From: DASZBX01 sp035943635
Lineage (GTDB): Bacteria > Actinomycetota > Actinomycetes > Streptomycetales > Catenulisporaceae
Direction of reading: 5' to 3'
DNA length: 64,000 nucleotides
Assembly: GCA_035943635.1 (NCBI GenBank)
Contig: DASZBX010000071.1
Coordinates: 1 to 64,000 of the forward strand
A model generated the notes under the pieces. That model was not told the origin of the DNA and ran no database searches. It saw nothing but the letters and a program-made list of their open reading frames with translations. The position numbers and the translations under genes are program-made. Shown in pieces: positions 18,446-26,757 of the stretch. Positions within the stretch are counted from its first letter, which is position 1, and every line of letters begins with the position of its first letter.

Positions 18446-19792
18446 ATGGCCCGACGACTTCTAGCCAACAGCGCCGTCGTCGCGGCGGGGACCCTCGCGG
18501 GCAACGGCCTGTCCTACGGCTTCAGCTTCGTGCTCTCGCACAAGCTCGGGCCGACCGGCTACGGCCAGATCGGCTCGCTGCTGTCGATCTTCCTGGTCGC
18601 CTCGGTGCCGGGCCTGGCCACCCAGATGGTCGCCGCGCGCCGGGTGGCCCGGGCGCTGGGCCAGGACCCGGCGCAGGTGCGCGAGATCACCGGGCCGCTC
18701 GTGCGCTGGGCCCTGGTGATCGGGGTGGCCTCCATGCTGGCGCTGGCCGTGGTCGCGCCGCTGCTGTCGATGGGCCTGCCCGCGCTGTCCTCGGCGCAGA
18801 TCGCGTTCACCGCGCTGACCCTGCTGGGCAACTCGCTGATCTACTGCTACCTCGGCATCGCCCAGGGGGCCGGCCGGTTCACCGCCTTCTCCGTGCTGTT
18901 CCTGCTGTTCACGGGCGCGAAGTTCGCCGTCGCGGTGGTCCTGGGCGCGATGAAGGCGGACCCGGGCGTGATCATGGGCGTGATGGCCGCGGCCTGGCTC
19001 CCGGTCATCGCGGCCGGGCACTGGGTGCTGCGCGACCAGATCGGCCCGCGCCGGCTGGTCCGCGACGACGGTCACCTGGGCGAGCTGGGCACGGCGTCCT
19101 GGGGCTTGGGCGCGGTGCTCGTGCTCTCGCTGCTCGACGGCCTGCTCGCGGCGCACTACTTCCGCGGCGACGAACTCGGCCGGTACCAGGCCGGCGCGCT
19201 GTTCACCCGGGCCGGCTACTTCGGGCCGCAGTTCATCGCGGTGCTCGCATTCCCCCGGCTGGCCGTCGCCGAGACCCGGACCCGGGCCCTGCGCGCGGCC
19301 CTGCTCGCCGCGCTGACCGTCGGCGCGGTCACCGTGGCCTTCAGCGCGGTACTGTCCAAGACGTTGGTGAAGATCGCTTTCGGACAGGCCTATCTGAGCA
19401 GCGGGGTGCATTTCGACCTGGCCTCGACTGCGTGGATCTTCGCCATGTCGGGTGCGATCCAGGCGCTGGTGCAGCTGGCCCTGCTGGACGCGATCGCCCG
19501 GCGCAGCGCGATCGTCGGCTGGGCCGTGTTCGCCAGCATCCTGGTCGAGTTCGTGCTGATCGTGACGGTCGCGCACCACTCGCCGGTCGAGCTGATCACC
19601 ACGGCCGCGCTGGTCAGCGGGACGGCCGCGCTGGTCGGCCTGGCCATCGCGCTGCGCAGCGAAAGCCCGGCGGCGCTGACCGTGACCATGCCGGAGCCCT
19701 CGTCCGGGGCGGACGGCGAGTCCGGCGACGGCGGCACCGGCACCGGGGCTTCGGCCGGGCCCGCCTCCGAGTTGAGCCCGGCCGCTTCCTGA
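18446..19792 (+). CDS. Polysaccharide/lipid-linked oligosaccharide flippase (MOP superfamily)
   Basis: A 448-residue polytopic protein. It begins LLANSAVVAAGTLAGNGLSY followed by SHKLGPTGYGQIGSLLSI, the N-terminal pattern of Wzx/PST-type flippases, and has about 12 hydrophobic helices. The last ~40 residues are a Ser/Glu/Gly-rich hydrophilic tail. No glycosyltransferases lie beside it, so the glycan it moves is unknown. The start is the ATG after the GGAAGAGGACGAACCTCGGT leader. Confidence 0.75.
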   Translation: MARRLLANSAVVAAGTLAGNGLSYGFSFVLSHKLGPTGYGQIGSLLSIFLVASVPGLATQMVAARRVARALGQDPAQVREITGPLVRWALVIGVASMLALAVVAPLLSMGLPALSSAQIAFTALTLLGNSLIYCYLGIAQGAGRFTAFSVLFLLFTGAKFAVAVVLGAMKADPGVIMGVMAAAWLPVIAAGHWVLRDQIGPRRLVRDDGHLGELGTASWGLGAVLVLSLLDGLLAAHYFRGDELGRYQAGALFTRAGYFGPQFIAVLAFPRLAVAETRTRALRAALLAALTVGAVTVAFSAVLSKTLVKIAFGQAYLSSGVHFDLASTAWIFAMSGAIQALVQLALLDAIARRSAIVGWAVFASILVEFVLIVTVAHHSPVELITTAALVSGTAALVGLAIALRSESPAALTVTMPEPSSGADGESGDGGTGTGASAGPASELSPAAS

Positions 19793-20079
19793 GGCGTCGG
19801 GGCCGTCCATGGCGTACCCGCGGCGGCTACCGGGCGACGTGCGCTACTGAGTCCCGGGCGTGAGTGGCCGCCGGGCACATGCGTCCGGGGAACGCCCCCT
19901 GGAGCTCCAGCTCGCGCTGCGCCTGCACCGGCTGCGCTGATCGGCCGAGGCTGCGTATTCGCGCCCTGCCGAGGTGCCCGGCGCACAGCGGGCTCGCGTG
20001 CTGCGGGCGGGATCCCGGCGCACGGCCGCCGGGTCGAATCCCCCTCTCGCAGACGCGCGGGGCGGGTTACTGTCGGCCT

Positions 20080-23000
20080 ATGGCAGCTTCCTCATACCTG
20101 CGCTACCCACACCTGGCCCAGGATCTGCTGGTCTTCGCCGCCGAGGACGACGTGTGGCTCGTCCCGGTCGGCGGCGGGCGGGCCTCCCGGCTGACCGCCG
20201 ACCAGGTCCAGGTCTCCCGTCCCCGGCTGAGCCCGGACGCCCGGCACGTCGCCTGGTCCTCCGCGCGGGCCGGCGCGCCGGAGGTGTTCTCGCTGCTCGT
20301 GGACGGCGGGACCGTGGACCGGCTGACCTACTGGGGCGGGAACCACGCGTACCCCGGCGGCTGGCTGTCCGACGACGAGGTCCTGGTCCTGAGCGCCAAC
20401 GCGCACCACACGACGCAGCGGCGCACCTGGGCCTACGGCGTCCGCCTGGACGGGCGCACCCGCAGCCTGCCCTACGGCCCGGCGGCGGCCGTGGACCTCG
20501 CGCCCGACGGCGCGGTGCTGGTCAACAGCTGCTACATGAGCGAACCGGCGTACTGGAAGCACTACCTCGGCGGGGCCGGGGGCAAGGTCTGGCTGGACCG
20601 GGACGGCGCCGGGCAGTTCGGGCACATCCTCGGCGAGGTCGGCAACCACCTGGTCAACCCGATGTTCGTCGGCGACCGGATCGCGTTCCTGTCCGACCAC
20701 GAAGGCACCGGCGCGCTCTACTCCACCACCCGCGAGGGCGCCGACCTGCGCCGGCACGGCGACCACGAACCCTTCTACGCCCGGCACGCCGCCACGGACG
20801 GCACCCGGGTGGTCTACGAGTGCGCCGGCGAGATCTGGCTGCTGGCCTCGCTCGACGCCGAACCGGAGCGGATCCCGATCACGCTGGGCGGCGCGCGGCC
20901 GGGCCGCGAGCCGTTCCCGGTCCGGACCGGGTCCGAGCTGAGCGGCTACCACCTGGACCAGACCGGCCGGGTGGCCACGGCCGAGGTGCGCGGAACCGTG
21001 CACTGGCTGCCGGCCGAACACGGCCCGGCCCGCACGCTGCTGGCCGAGCCGGGCGTGCGGGCCAAGCTGCCCCGGCACGTGCCGGGCAAGTCCGCGGTGC
21101 TGTGCGTCTCGGACGCGGGCGGCGAGGACGGGCTCGACCTGCTCCCGGCCGCCGGCGGCCCGGCCCGGCGGATCGGCCACGGGCTGCTCGGCCGGGTACA
21201 CGACCTGGTGGTCGCCCCGGACGGGACCAAGGCCGCGGTCGCCTCGGAGAACGGCGGCCTGTTCGTGGTCGACCTGGCCGAGGACGCGGCGCCGGAGGCC
21301 GTGGTCACCGAGCTCGCGCGCAGCGAGGTGCGCCGGCCGCACGACATCTCCTTCTCCCCCGACTCGGCGCTGCTCGCCTGGGCGCAGCCGTGGATGGCCG
21401 GGCTCGGCACCCTGCCCGCCTCGCACATCCGGCTGGCCCGGCTCGCGGACGGCGTCGTCGTGGACGTCACCGCACGGCGCTTCGACAGCAGCTCGGCCGC
21501 GTTCACCTTCGACGGCAAGTACCTGGTCCTGCTGTCGAACCAGTCCTACGACCCGGTCTACGACGCGCACCAGTTCAGCCTGGGGTTCCTTCCGGGTGTC
21601 CGACCGTACCTGGTCACCCTGGCCGCGGACACGCCGTCGCCGTTCGCCCCGGAGCTCGACGGCCGCCCGGTCGGCCCGCAGGAGAAGGACGAGAAAGACG
21701 ACGAGGACGAGGACGAGGAGGACTCCCCGGAGAAGGACGAGGAGGCGAAGGGCGAGGGCCAGGGCGCGGACGCGGGCGCAGGCGAAGGCGAGGACAAGGC
21801 CGAAGGCAAGGACAAGGCCAAGGACAAGCCGGCGGCCGACGCGCCGAAGCCGGTCCGGGTGGACCTGGACGGGATCGAGCAGCGGATCGTGCCCTTCCCG
21901 GTCGAGGCCGGGGAGTACTGGTCGCTGCACGCGGTCAAGGGCGGGGTCGCCTGGATGGGCCGAACGGTCCGCGGGGAGCTGGGCGAGAACTGGAGCGGCA
22001 CCGACGACGATCCGCCGGACGCGGTCCTCTACCGCTACGACCTGGCCAAACGCAAGCGCACGGTCCTGGTCGGGGAGTTGAGCTCCTACGACGTGTCCGG
22101 CGACGGCGGGCGGATCGCGTACTACGACGGCGCCCTGAAAATCAAGGGATCGGACGAGGCCGGGGAGGACCAGGCGATCTCGGTGGACCTGGACCGGATC
22201 CGGGTGCGGGTGGACCCGGTGGCCGAGTGGACCCAGATGTACGACGAAGCCTGGCGGCTACAGCGGGACAACTTCTGGCGCCGGGACATGGGCGGCGTGG
22301 ACTGGCCCGCGATGGCCGAGCGGTACCGGCCGGTGCTCCAGCGAATCGGCACGTCCGGCGACCTGGCCGACGTGCTCTGGGAGTTGCAGGCCGAGCTCGG
22401 CTCCTCGCACGCGTACGTGTCCTCGCACGGCGCGCACGCGCACAGCGGCGACCGGCAGGGCCTGCTCGGCGCGGACCTGGCCCCCGACCCGGACGGGGTC
22501 TGGCGGATCACCCGGATCCTGCCGGGCGAGACCTCGGCCGCCGGGGGCCGCTCGCCGCTGACCGCGCCGGGCGTCGCGGCCGCGGCCGGGGACGCGGTCA
22601 CCGCGGTCGACGGGCGCCCGGTCGACCCCGCGCGCGGACCGAACCCGCTGCTCGCGGGCAAGGCCGGGAAGCCGGTGGAGCTGACCCTGCGCCGGGACGG
22701 CTCCGAGGGCGCGGCGGCCAAGTCGCGGCGGGTCGTGGTCGTCCCGGTCGCCTCCGAGTACGTGCTGCGCTACCACGACCTGATCGCGACCCGGCGGGCC
22801 ATGGTGCACGAGCTGTCCGGCGGGCGGATCGGCTACCTGCACGCCCCGGACATGGCGACCCCGGGCTGGGCGGACTTCCACCGGGACCTGACGGTCGAGA
22901 TCAGTCGGGACGGGCTGCTGTTCGACCTGCGCGAGAACGGCGGCGGCCACACCTCGCAGCTGGTCATCGGCAAGCTCGCCCGGAAGATCATCGGCTGGGA

Positions 23001-23475
23001 CGTGGGCGACCGGGTCGGGAACCTGAGCTACCCGCTGGACGCGCCGCGCGGCCCGGTGGTCACCCTGATCGACGAGATGGCCGCGTCCGACGGCGACATC
23101 GCCGCGCACGCGATCCGGGTCTACCGGATCGGGCCGCTGGTCGGCACCCGGACCTGGGGCGGGGTGATCGGGATCGAGGGGTTCCGCAAGCTGGTGGACG
23201 GCACCCGGGTCTCCCAGCCCAAGCTGGCGTTCTGGGCCGAGGGCGCCGAATGGGGGCTGGAGAACTACGGCGTCGACCCGGATATCGAGGTGCCCTTCCC
23301 GCCGCAGGACTGGGCCGCCGGGCACGATCCGCAGCTGGCCGCGGGCGTGCGGATCGCCCTGGAGGCGCTGGAATCGACCCCGGCGCTGCGGCCGCCGGGC
23401 ATCCCGCCGCTGCCGGTGCCGCCGGTCACGTACTGCAGGCCGGCCTGGAGCCCGGCCAGGTACTCGTCCCCGTAG
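20080..23475 (+). CDS. Tricorn-type S41 protease
   Basis: A 1131-residue protein. The first ~500 residues are beta-propeller repeats (LSPDARHVAWSSARAG, FSPDSALLAWAQPW). A very acidic Glu/Asp/Lys/Ala linker lies at about 535-593, followed by the tricorn C1 region, a PDZ-like domain (~790-890) and the S41 peptidase core. The catalytic candidates are His777 in SSHAY and Ser1003 in MAASDGDIAAHA; their spacing is close to archaeal tricorn. It degrades peptides in the cytosol, probably after the proteasome. The start MAASSYLRYP matches the family. The last ~16 residues (from VTYCRP) read through the antisense of a LivK relic, so the natural C-terminus was probably replaced by a deletion junction. 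Confidence 0.9.
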   Translation: MAASSYLRYPHLAQDLLVFAAEDDVWLVPVGGGRASRLTADQVQVSRPRLSPDARHVAWSSARAGAPEVFSLLVDGGTVDRLTYWGGNHAYPGGWLSDDEVLVLSANAHHTTQRRTWAYGVRLDGRTRSLPYGPAAAVDLAPDGAVLVNSCYMSEPAYWKHYLGGAGGKVWLDRDGAGQFGHILGEVGNHLVNPMFVGDRIAFLSDHEGTGALYSTTREGADLRRHGDHEPFYARHAATDGTRVVYECAGEIWLLASLDAEPERIPITLGGARPGREPFPVRTGSELSGYHLDQTGRVATAEVRGTVHWLPAEHGPARTLLAEPGVRAKLPRHVPGKSAVLCVSDAGGEDGLDLLPAAGGPARRIGHGLLGRVHDLVVAPDGTKAAVASENGGLFVVDLAEDAAPEAVVTELARSEVRRPHDISFSPDSALLAWAQPWMAGLGTLPASHIRLARLADGVVVDVTARRFDSSSAAFTFDGKYLVLLSNQSYDPVYDAHQFSLGFLPGVRPYLVTLAADTPSPFAPELDGRPVGPQEKDEKDDEDEDEEDSPEKDEEAKGEGQGADAGAGEGEDKAEGKDKAKDKPAADAPKPVRVDLDGIEQRIVPFPVEAGEYWSLHAVKGGVAWMGRTVRGELGENWSGTDDDPPDAVLYRYDLAKRKRTVLVGELSSYDVSGDGGRIAYYDGALKIKGSDEAGEDQAISVDLDRIRVRVDPVAEWTQMYDEAWRLQRDNFWRRDMGGVDWPAMAERYRPVLQRIGTSGDLADVLWELQAELGSSHAYVSSHGAHAHSGDRQGLLGADLAPDPDGVWRITRILPGETSAAGGRSPLTAPGVAAAAGDAVTAVDGRPVDPARGPNPLLAGKAGKPVELTLRRDGSEGAAAKSRRVVVVPVASEYVLRYHDLIATRRAMVHELSGGRIGYLHAPDMATPGWADFHRDLTVEISRDGLLFDLRENGGGHTSQLVIGKLARKIIGWDVGDRVGNLSYPLDAPRGPVVTLIDEMAASDGDIAAHAIRVYRIGPLVGTRTWGGVIGIEGFRKLVDGTRVSQPKLAFWAEGAEWGLENYGVDPDIEVPFPPQDWAAGHDPQLAAGVRIALEALESTPALRPPGIPPLPVPPVTYCRPAWSPARYSSP

Positions 23476-23655
23476 GGCGCGTACGGGCCGATCTTGCCGG
23501 TGATGATGCCGATCCTTCACGTCGGCGCCGGTCGGGGCCGCGGCGGCCGGCCCGGCCGCCGTACTCGGCGCGGCGCAGCCGGCCGCCGTCACCGTGATCG
23601 TCAGACCGGCAGCACAGGCGGCCGCGGCCAGGCGGCGGCTGAACATTGAGCGCAT
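23424..23655 (-). pseudogene. LivK-like substrate-binding lipoprotein, 5' relic with frameshift
   Basis: The start gives a lipoprotein signal peptide: MRSMFSRRLAAAACAAG, hydrophobic core, then a TAAGCAAP lipobox. At about 23515 the frame breaks. Removing one G restores IGIITGKIGPYAPYGDEYLA, the beginning of branched-chain amino-acid binding proteins. Homology ends after about 80 codons at ~23425, where tricorn coding sequence starts on the other strand. The gene is dead through a frameshift plus loss of its 3' part. Confidence 0.75.
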
Positions 23656-24017
23656 CGTAAGCAGCTCCTCGAAAGAGATCGCGCACTGTGGCGGGAATCA
23701 CGCGACGGCGTTCTGCGGAGTGAGAACCTGCTCGCGTTGCCGGAACACTAGGAACAGCGCGGCGCCGCACACATGTGAGCGGCCGCCATATTCGCCGCCG
23801 CAGTGGTGTCGGCGCCCTACATCCGGTCGACGGCCCTGGTGGCGAACACTTCTACTGCGGCGCTCTCCGTGCCGCCCGGGGTGCCCGCCGCCCGGCCGGA
23901 CCGGCCGCCGCGCCGCCGCGGGCGATGGCCGATGACCACATGACGAGACGACCCCGGCGCCGTAGAGTCGGAACCGATGGGCTCGCTTCGCCGACGAAGA
24001 CAAGGAACGCACTGCAC
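23656..24017. other. Intergenic region, no gene seen
   Basis: About 360 bp between the LivK relic and scoA. No credible coding sequence. It presumably carries the scoA promoter on the plus strand and the old promoter of the dead lipoprotein gene on the minus strand. Confidence 0.45.
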
Positions 24018-24782
24018 ATGGACAAGGTGACGACCGCGGTCGAAGCCGTAGCCGACATTCCCGAGGGAGCGACCCTCGCGGTCGGCGGGTTCGGCCTCTG
24101 CGGCATCCCCTCCACCCTGATCGACGCGCTGCTGCGGCACGGGGTCGGCGGCCTGGAGGTGGTCTCGAACAACTGCGGGGTGGACGGCTGGGGCCTGGGC
24201 CTGCTCCTGGAGGCGGGCCGGATCAGCCGGATGACCAGCTCCTACGTGGGCGAGAACAAGGAGTTCGCCCGGCAGTACCTGGCCGGCGAGCTCGAGGTCG
24301 AACTCACCCCGCAGGGCACCCTGGCCGAGCGGCTGCGGGCCGGCGGGGCCGGGGTCCCGGCGTTCTACACCGCCACCGGGGTCGGCACCCAGGTGGCCGA
24401 GGGCGGCCTGCCCTGGCGCTATGCCGCCGACGGCTCGGTCGCGGTGGCCTCCCCGGCCAAGGAGGCGCGCGAGTTCGGCGGCCGCGAGTACATCCTGGAA
24501 CAGGCCATCGTGACCGACTACGCCCTGGTCCGGGCCGCGGTGGCCGACCGGCACGGGAACCTGGTGTTCAACGGCTCCGCGATGAACTTCAACCCGCTGG
24601 CCGCGATGGCCGGGCGGATCGCGATCGTCGAGGCCGAGCGGATCGTGGAGCCCGGCGAGCTGGACCCGGCCGCGGTCCAGCTGCCCGGCGTGCACATCCA
24701 CCGGGTCGTGCCGGCCACGGTGGCCGAGAAGCGGATCGAGCGGCGCACCGTGCGCCCGCGCGGCGAGAAGGGCGGCAACTGA
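24018..24782 (+). CDS. scoA: 3-oxoacid CoA-transferase, subunit A
   Basis: A 254-residue alpha subunit. It starts MDKVTTAVEAVADIPEGATL and shows GGFGLCGIPSTLI and SNNCGVDGWGLG, typical of succinyl-CoA:3-ketoacid CoA-transferases. The enzyme moves CoA between succinyl-CoA and acetoacetate or a related keto acid. scoB follows after 2 nt, so the two are co-translated. AAGGAA lies 10 nt before the ATG. Confidence 0.93.
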   Translation: MDKVTTAVEAVADIPEGATLAVGGFGLCGIPSTLIDALLRHGVGGLEVVSNNCGVDGWGLGLLLEAGRISRMTSSYVGENKEFARQYLAGELEVELTPQGTLAERLRAGGAGVPAFYTATGVGTQVAEGGLPWRYAADGSVAVASPAKEAREFGGREYILEQAIVTDYALVRAAVADRHGNLVFNGSAMNFNPLAAMAGRIAIVEAERIVEPGELDPAAVQLPGVHIHRVVPATVAEKRIERRTVRPRGEKGGN

Positions 24783-24784
24783 CC

Positions 24785-25426
24785 ATGGCACTGGACCGCA
24801 ACGCGATGGCCGCCCGGGCCGCGCAGGAGCTGCGCGACGGGCAGTACGTGAACCTCGGCATCGGCCTGCCCACCCTGATCCCGAACTTCGTGCCCGAGGA
24901 CGTGACGGTCGTGCTCCAGTCGGAGAACGGCATCCTGGGCACCGGCCCGTACCCGTACGACGGCGACGAGGACCCGGACATGATCAACGCGGGCAAGGAG
25001 ACCGTCACCCTGCTGCCCGGGGCCAGCCTGTTCGACTCGGCCGCCTCCTTCGCGATGATCCGCGGCGGCAAGATCGACGTCGCGGTCCTCGGCGCGATGC
25101 AGGTCTCCGCCCGCGGCGACCTGGCCAACTGGATGATCCCGGGCAAGATGGTCAAGGGCATGGGCGGCGCGATGGACCTGGTGCACGGTGCCAAGCGCGT
25201 CATCGTGCTGATGGAGCACGTGGCCAAGGACGGCGAGCACAAGATCGTGGACGAGTGCACCCTCCCGCTGACCGGCAAGCGCGTCGTGCACCGGATCATC
25301 ACCGACCTGGCCGTCATCGACATCGAAGACGACGGCCTGCACCTGCGCGAACTGGCCCCGGGTGTCACCGCCGGCCAGGTCGCCGCGGCGACCAGGCCGA
25401 AGCTGCACATTCCGGCGGCGTTGTAG
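24785..25426 (+). CDS. scoB: 3-oxoacid CoA-transferase, subunit B
   Basis: A 213-residue beta subunit carrying the catalytic Glu in LQSENGILGTGP, which forms the glutamyl-CoA thioester. Other family marks are NLGIGLPTLIPN, GGKIDVAVLGAMQVS and MGGAMDLVHGAKRVIV. It ends with a terminator hairpin 54 bp downstream. Succinyl-CoA is the likely CoA donor, inferred from the similarity to ScoAB rather than AtoDA. Confidence 0.93.
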   Translation: MALDRNAMAARAAQELRDGQYVNLGIGLPTLIPNFVPEDVTVVLQSENGILGTGPYPYDGDEDPDMINAGKETVTLLPGASLFDSAASFAMIRGGKIDVAVLGAMQVSARGDLANWMIPGKMVKGMGGAMDLVHGAKRVIVLMEHVAKDGEHKIVDECTLPLTGKRVVHRIITDLAVIDIEDDGLHLRELAPGVTAGQVAAATRPKLHIPAAL

Positions 25427-25479
25427 GCACGGCTCCGGCCTCCCGGGCGGCCCCGCGCCGGTCGTGACCGCCCTCCCTT

Positions 25480-25504
25480 GAAGCGGCCCGGATCCGGCCG
25501 CTTC
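25480..25504 (+). terminator. scoAB terminator hairpin
   Basis: GAAGCGGCC at 25480-25488 pairs with GGCCGCTTC at 25496-25504, leaving a 7-nt loop. It lies between scoB and the MerR-type promoter. Confidence 0.65.
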
Positions 25505-25513
25505 GGTCGCCTG

Positions 25514-25544
25514 TTGACTCTCGACCTGGTCGAGGGCCCAGAGT
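25514..25544 (+). promoter_or_regulatory. MerR-type promoter/operator
   Basis: A -35 TTGACT (25514-25519) and a -10 CAGAGT (25539-25544) are exactly 19 bp apart, the over-long spacer characteristic of MerR-regulated promoters. Within the spacer is a perfect 15-bp dyad, CTCGACCTGGTCGAG (25520-25534). Transcription would start near 25551, next to a GTG at 25552. Autoregulation of the downstream MerR gene is the natural inference. Confidence 0.7.
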
Positions 25545-25563
25545 CCGGGGTGTGGAGAGCGAG

Positions 25564-26655
25564 ATGCGCAGTATCGGCGAGATGGCGCGGGACAGCGGGC
25601 TGGGCGTGAGCGCCCTGCGGTTCTACGACCGCGCCGGCGTGTTGGTTCCGGCGCGGGTCGATCCGGCCAGCGGCTACCGCTGGTACGGCGACGAGCAGCT
25701 CGGTGAGGCCCGGCTGCTGGCCCGGCTGCGGCGCACCGGGATGCCGTTGGCGGACGTCCGGCTGGTGCTGGCCGGCTGGTCCAGTGCGGACACCGATTTG
25801 GTGCGCACGTTGCTCCGGTCGCACCTGAGCCGGCTCGAACGAGGGCTGGCCGAGGCGCGCAGCGAGTTCTCCACAGTCCGAGCTCTACTCGACTCCAGGG
25901 AGAACCCGATGACTTCACCTCTTGCCGCATCCGTCCGAGTGGCCCTGCGCGCGTCCGACCTGGCCGCGGCGCTGGACTCGGTCCGGTTCGCCGCCGCCGA
26001 CCCGAACCTGCCGGTGCTCGGCGGGGTCCTGTTCGACGTGGACGGCGACTCGCTGCGAGTGGTGGCGACCGACCGGCACCGGATGGCGCTGGCCCGGGCC
26101 GGCATCACCGGGCACGTCGGGCCGCGAACGCAGGCGATCGTGCCGTCCGCGCTGGTCGACGCGATGCGGGCGCTGCTCGACGAGGACGGGCCGGTGCAGT
26201 TCACCGTGGACGGCGACCGGGTGGCGCTGGAAGCGGGCGACCGGCAGGCGGCCGGGCTGCGCCTGGACCACGACTTCCCCGACTACCGCCGGATCCTCCA
26301 GGTGCCGACCGGGCGACGCGCGCTCGTCGACGTGTCCGTGTTCCGCGAGGCTGTGCGCAGTGGTCCGGTCCGCGTCGACGAGCCGGGCGAGGCCGGCGAG
26401 GCGCCGAGCGACCTGACCCTGCTCAAGGTCGTGCACGACGGCGCGCGCGGGGACACGGTCGGTGTCTGCGAGGACGACGGCGACGACCGGGACCGGATCG
26501 CCGTCAGCCGTTCGTACCTGCTGAACGCCCTGGACGCCGGAGCGCAGGACCACCTGGTCCTCGAACTCGGCGCCTCCACCGCGCCGATGGCGATCCGCCG
26601 GACCGACACGGACGAGGCGTTCTCCATCCTGATGCCGGTCCGCCTGACCAGCTGA
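25564..26655 (+). CDS. MerR-family regulator fused to a DNA sliding-clamp-like domain
   Basis: A 363-residue protein. Residues 1-70 are a MerR helix-turn-helix and wing (IGEMARDSGLGVSALRFYDR, SGYRWYGDEQ), and about 70-115 form the usual dimer helix. From about 122 on it resembles two clamp folds of the DNA polymerase III beta subunit: VLGGVLFDVDGDSLRVVATD, then DHDFPDYRRIL, ending FSILMPVRL, very like the C-terminal end of DnaN. The ATG used has GGAG 6 nt upstream; a GTG at 25552 would give a leaderless start. The clamp part may sense DNA or a ligand instead of the usual drug-binding domain. The function is not known to me. Confidence 0.85.
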   Translation: MRSIGEMARDSGLGVSALRFYDRAGVLVPARVDPASGYRWYGDEQLGEARLLARLRRTGMPLADVRLVLAGWSSADTDLVRTLLRSHLSRLERGLAEARSEFSTVRALLDSRENPMTSPLAASVRVALRASDLAAALDSVRFAAADPNLPVLGGVLFDVDGDSLRVVATDRHRMALARAGITGHVGPRTQAIVPSALVDAMRALLDEDGPVQFTVDGDRVALEAGDRQAAGLRLDHDFPDYRRILQVPTGRRALVDVSVFREAVRSGPVRVDEPGEAGEAPSDLTLLKVVHDGARGDTVGVCEDDGDDRDRIAVSRSYLLNALDAGAQDHLVLELGASTAPMAIRRTDTDEAFSILMPVRLTS

Positions 26656-26757
26656 TCGCCTCACCGCCCGACCGCCGCCGCTACGCGGGCGCCTCGACCG
26701 GGAAGCCGAGCCCGGTCGCGGCGAACTCGGTCGCCGCCCTCCTCGGTTCCCCACCGC

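Noticed and set aside
20020..20062. A tRNA-like 3' end (GGGTCGAATCCCCC) upstream of the tricorn gene
   Set aside because: The T stem does not pair properly and no matching 5' acceptor (GCGAGAG) exists in the 100 bp upstream, so it is neither a tRNA nor a clear tRNA fragment.
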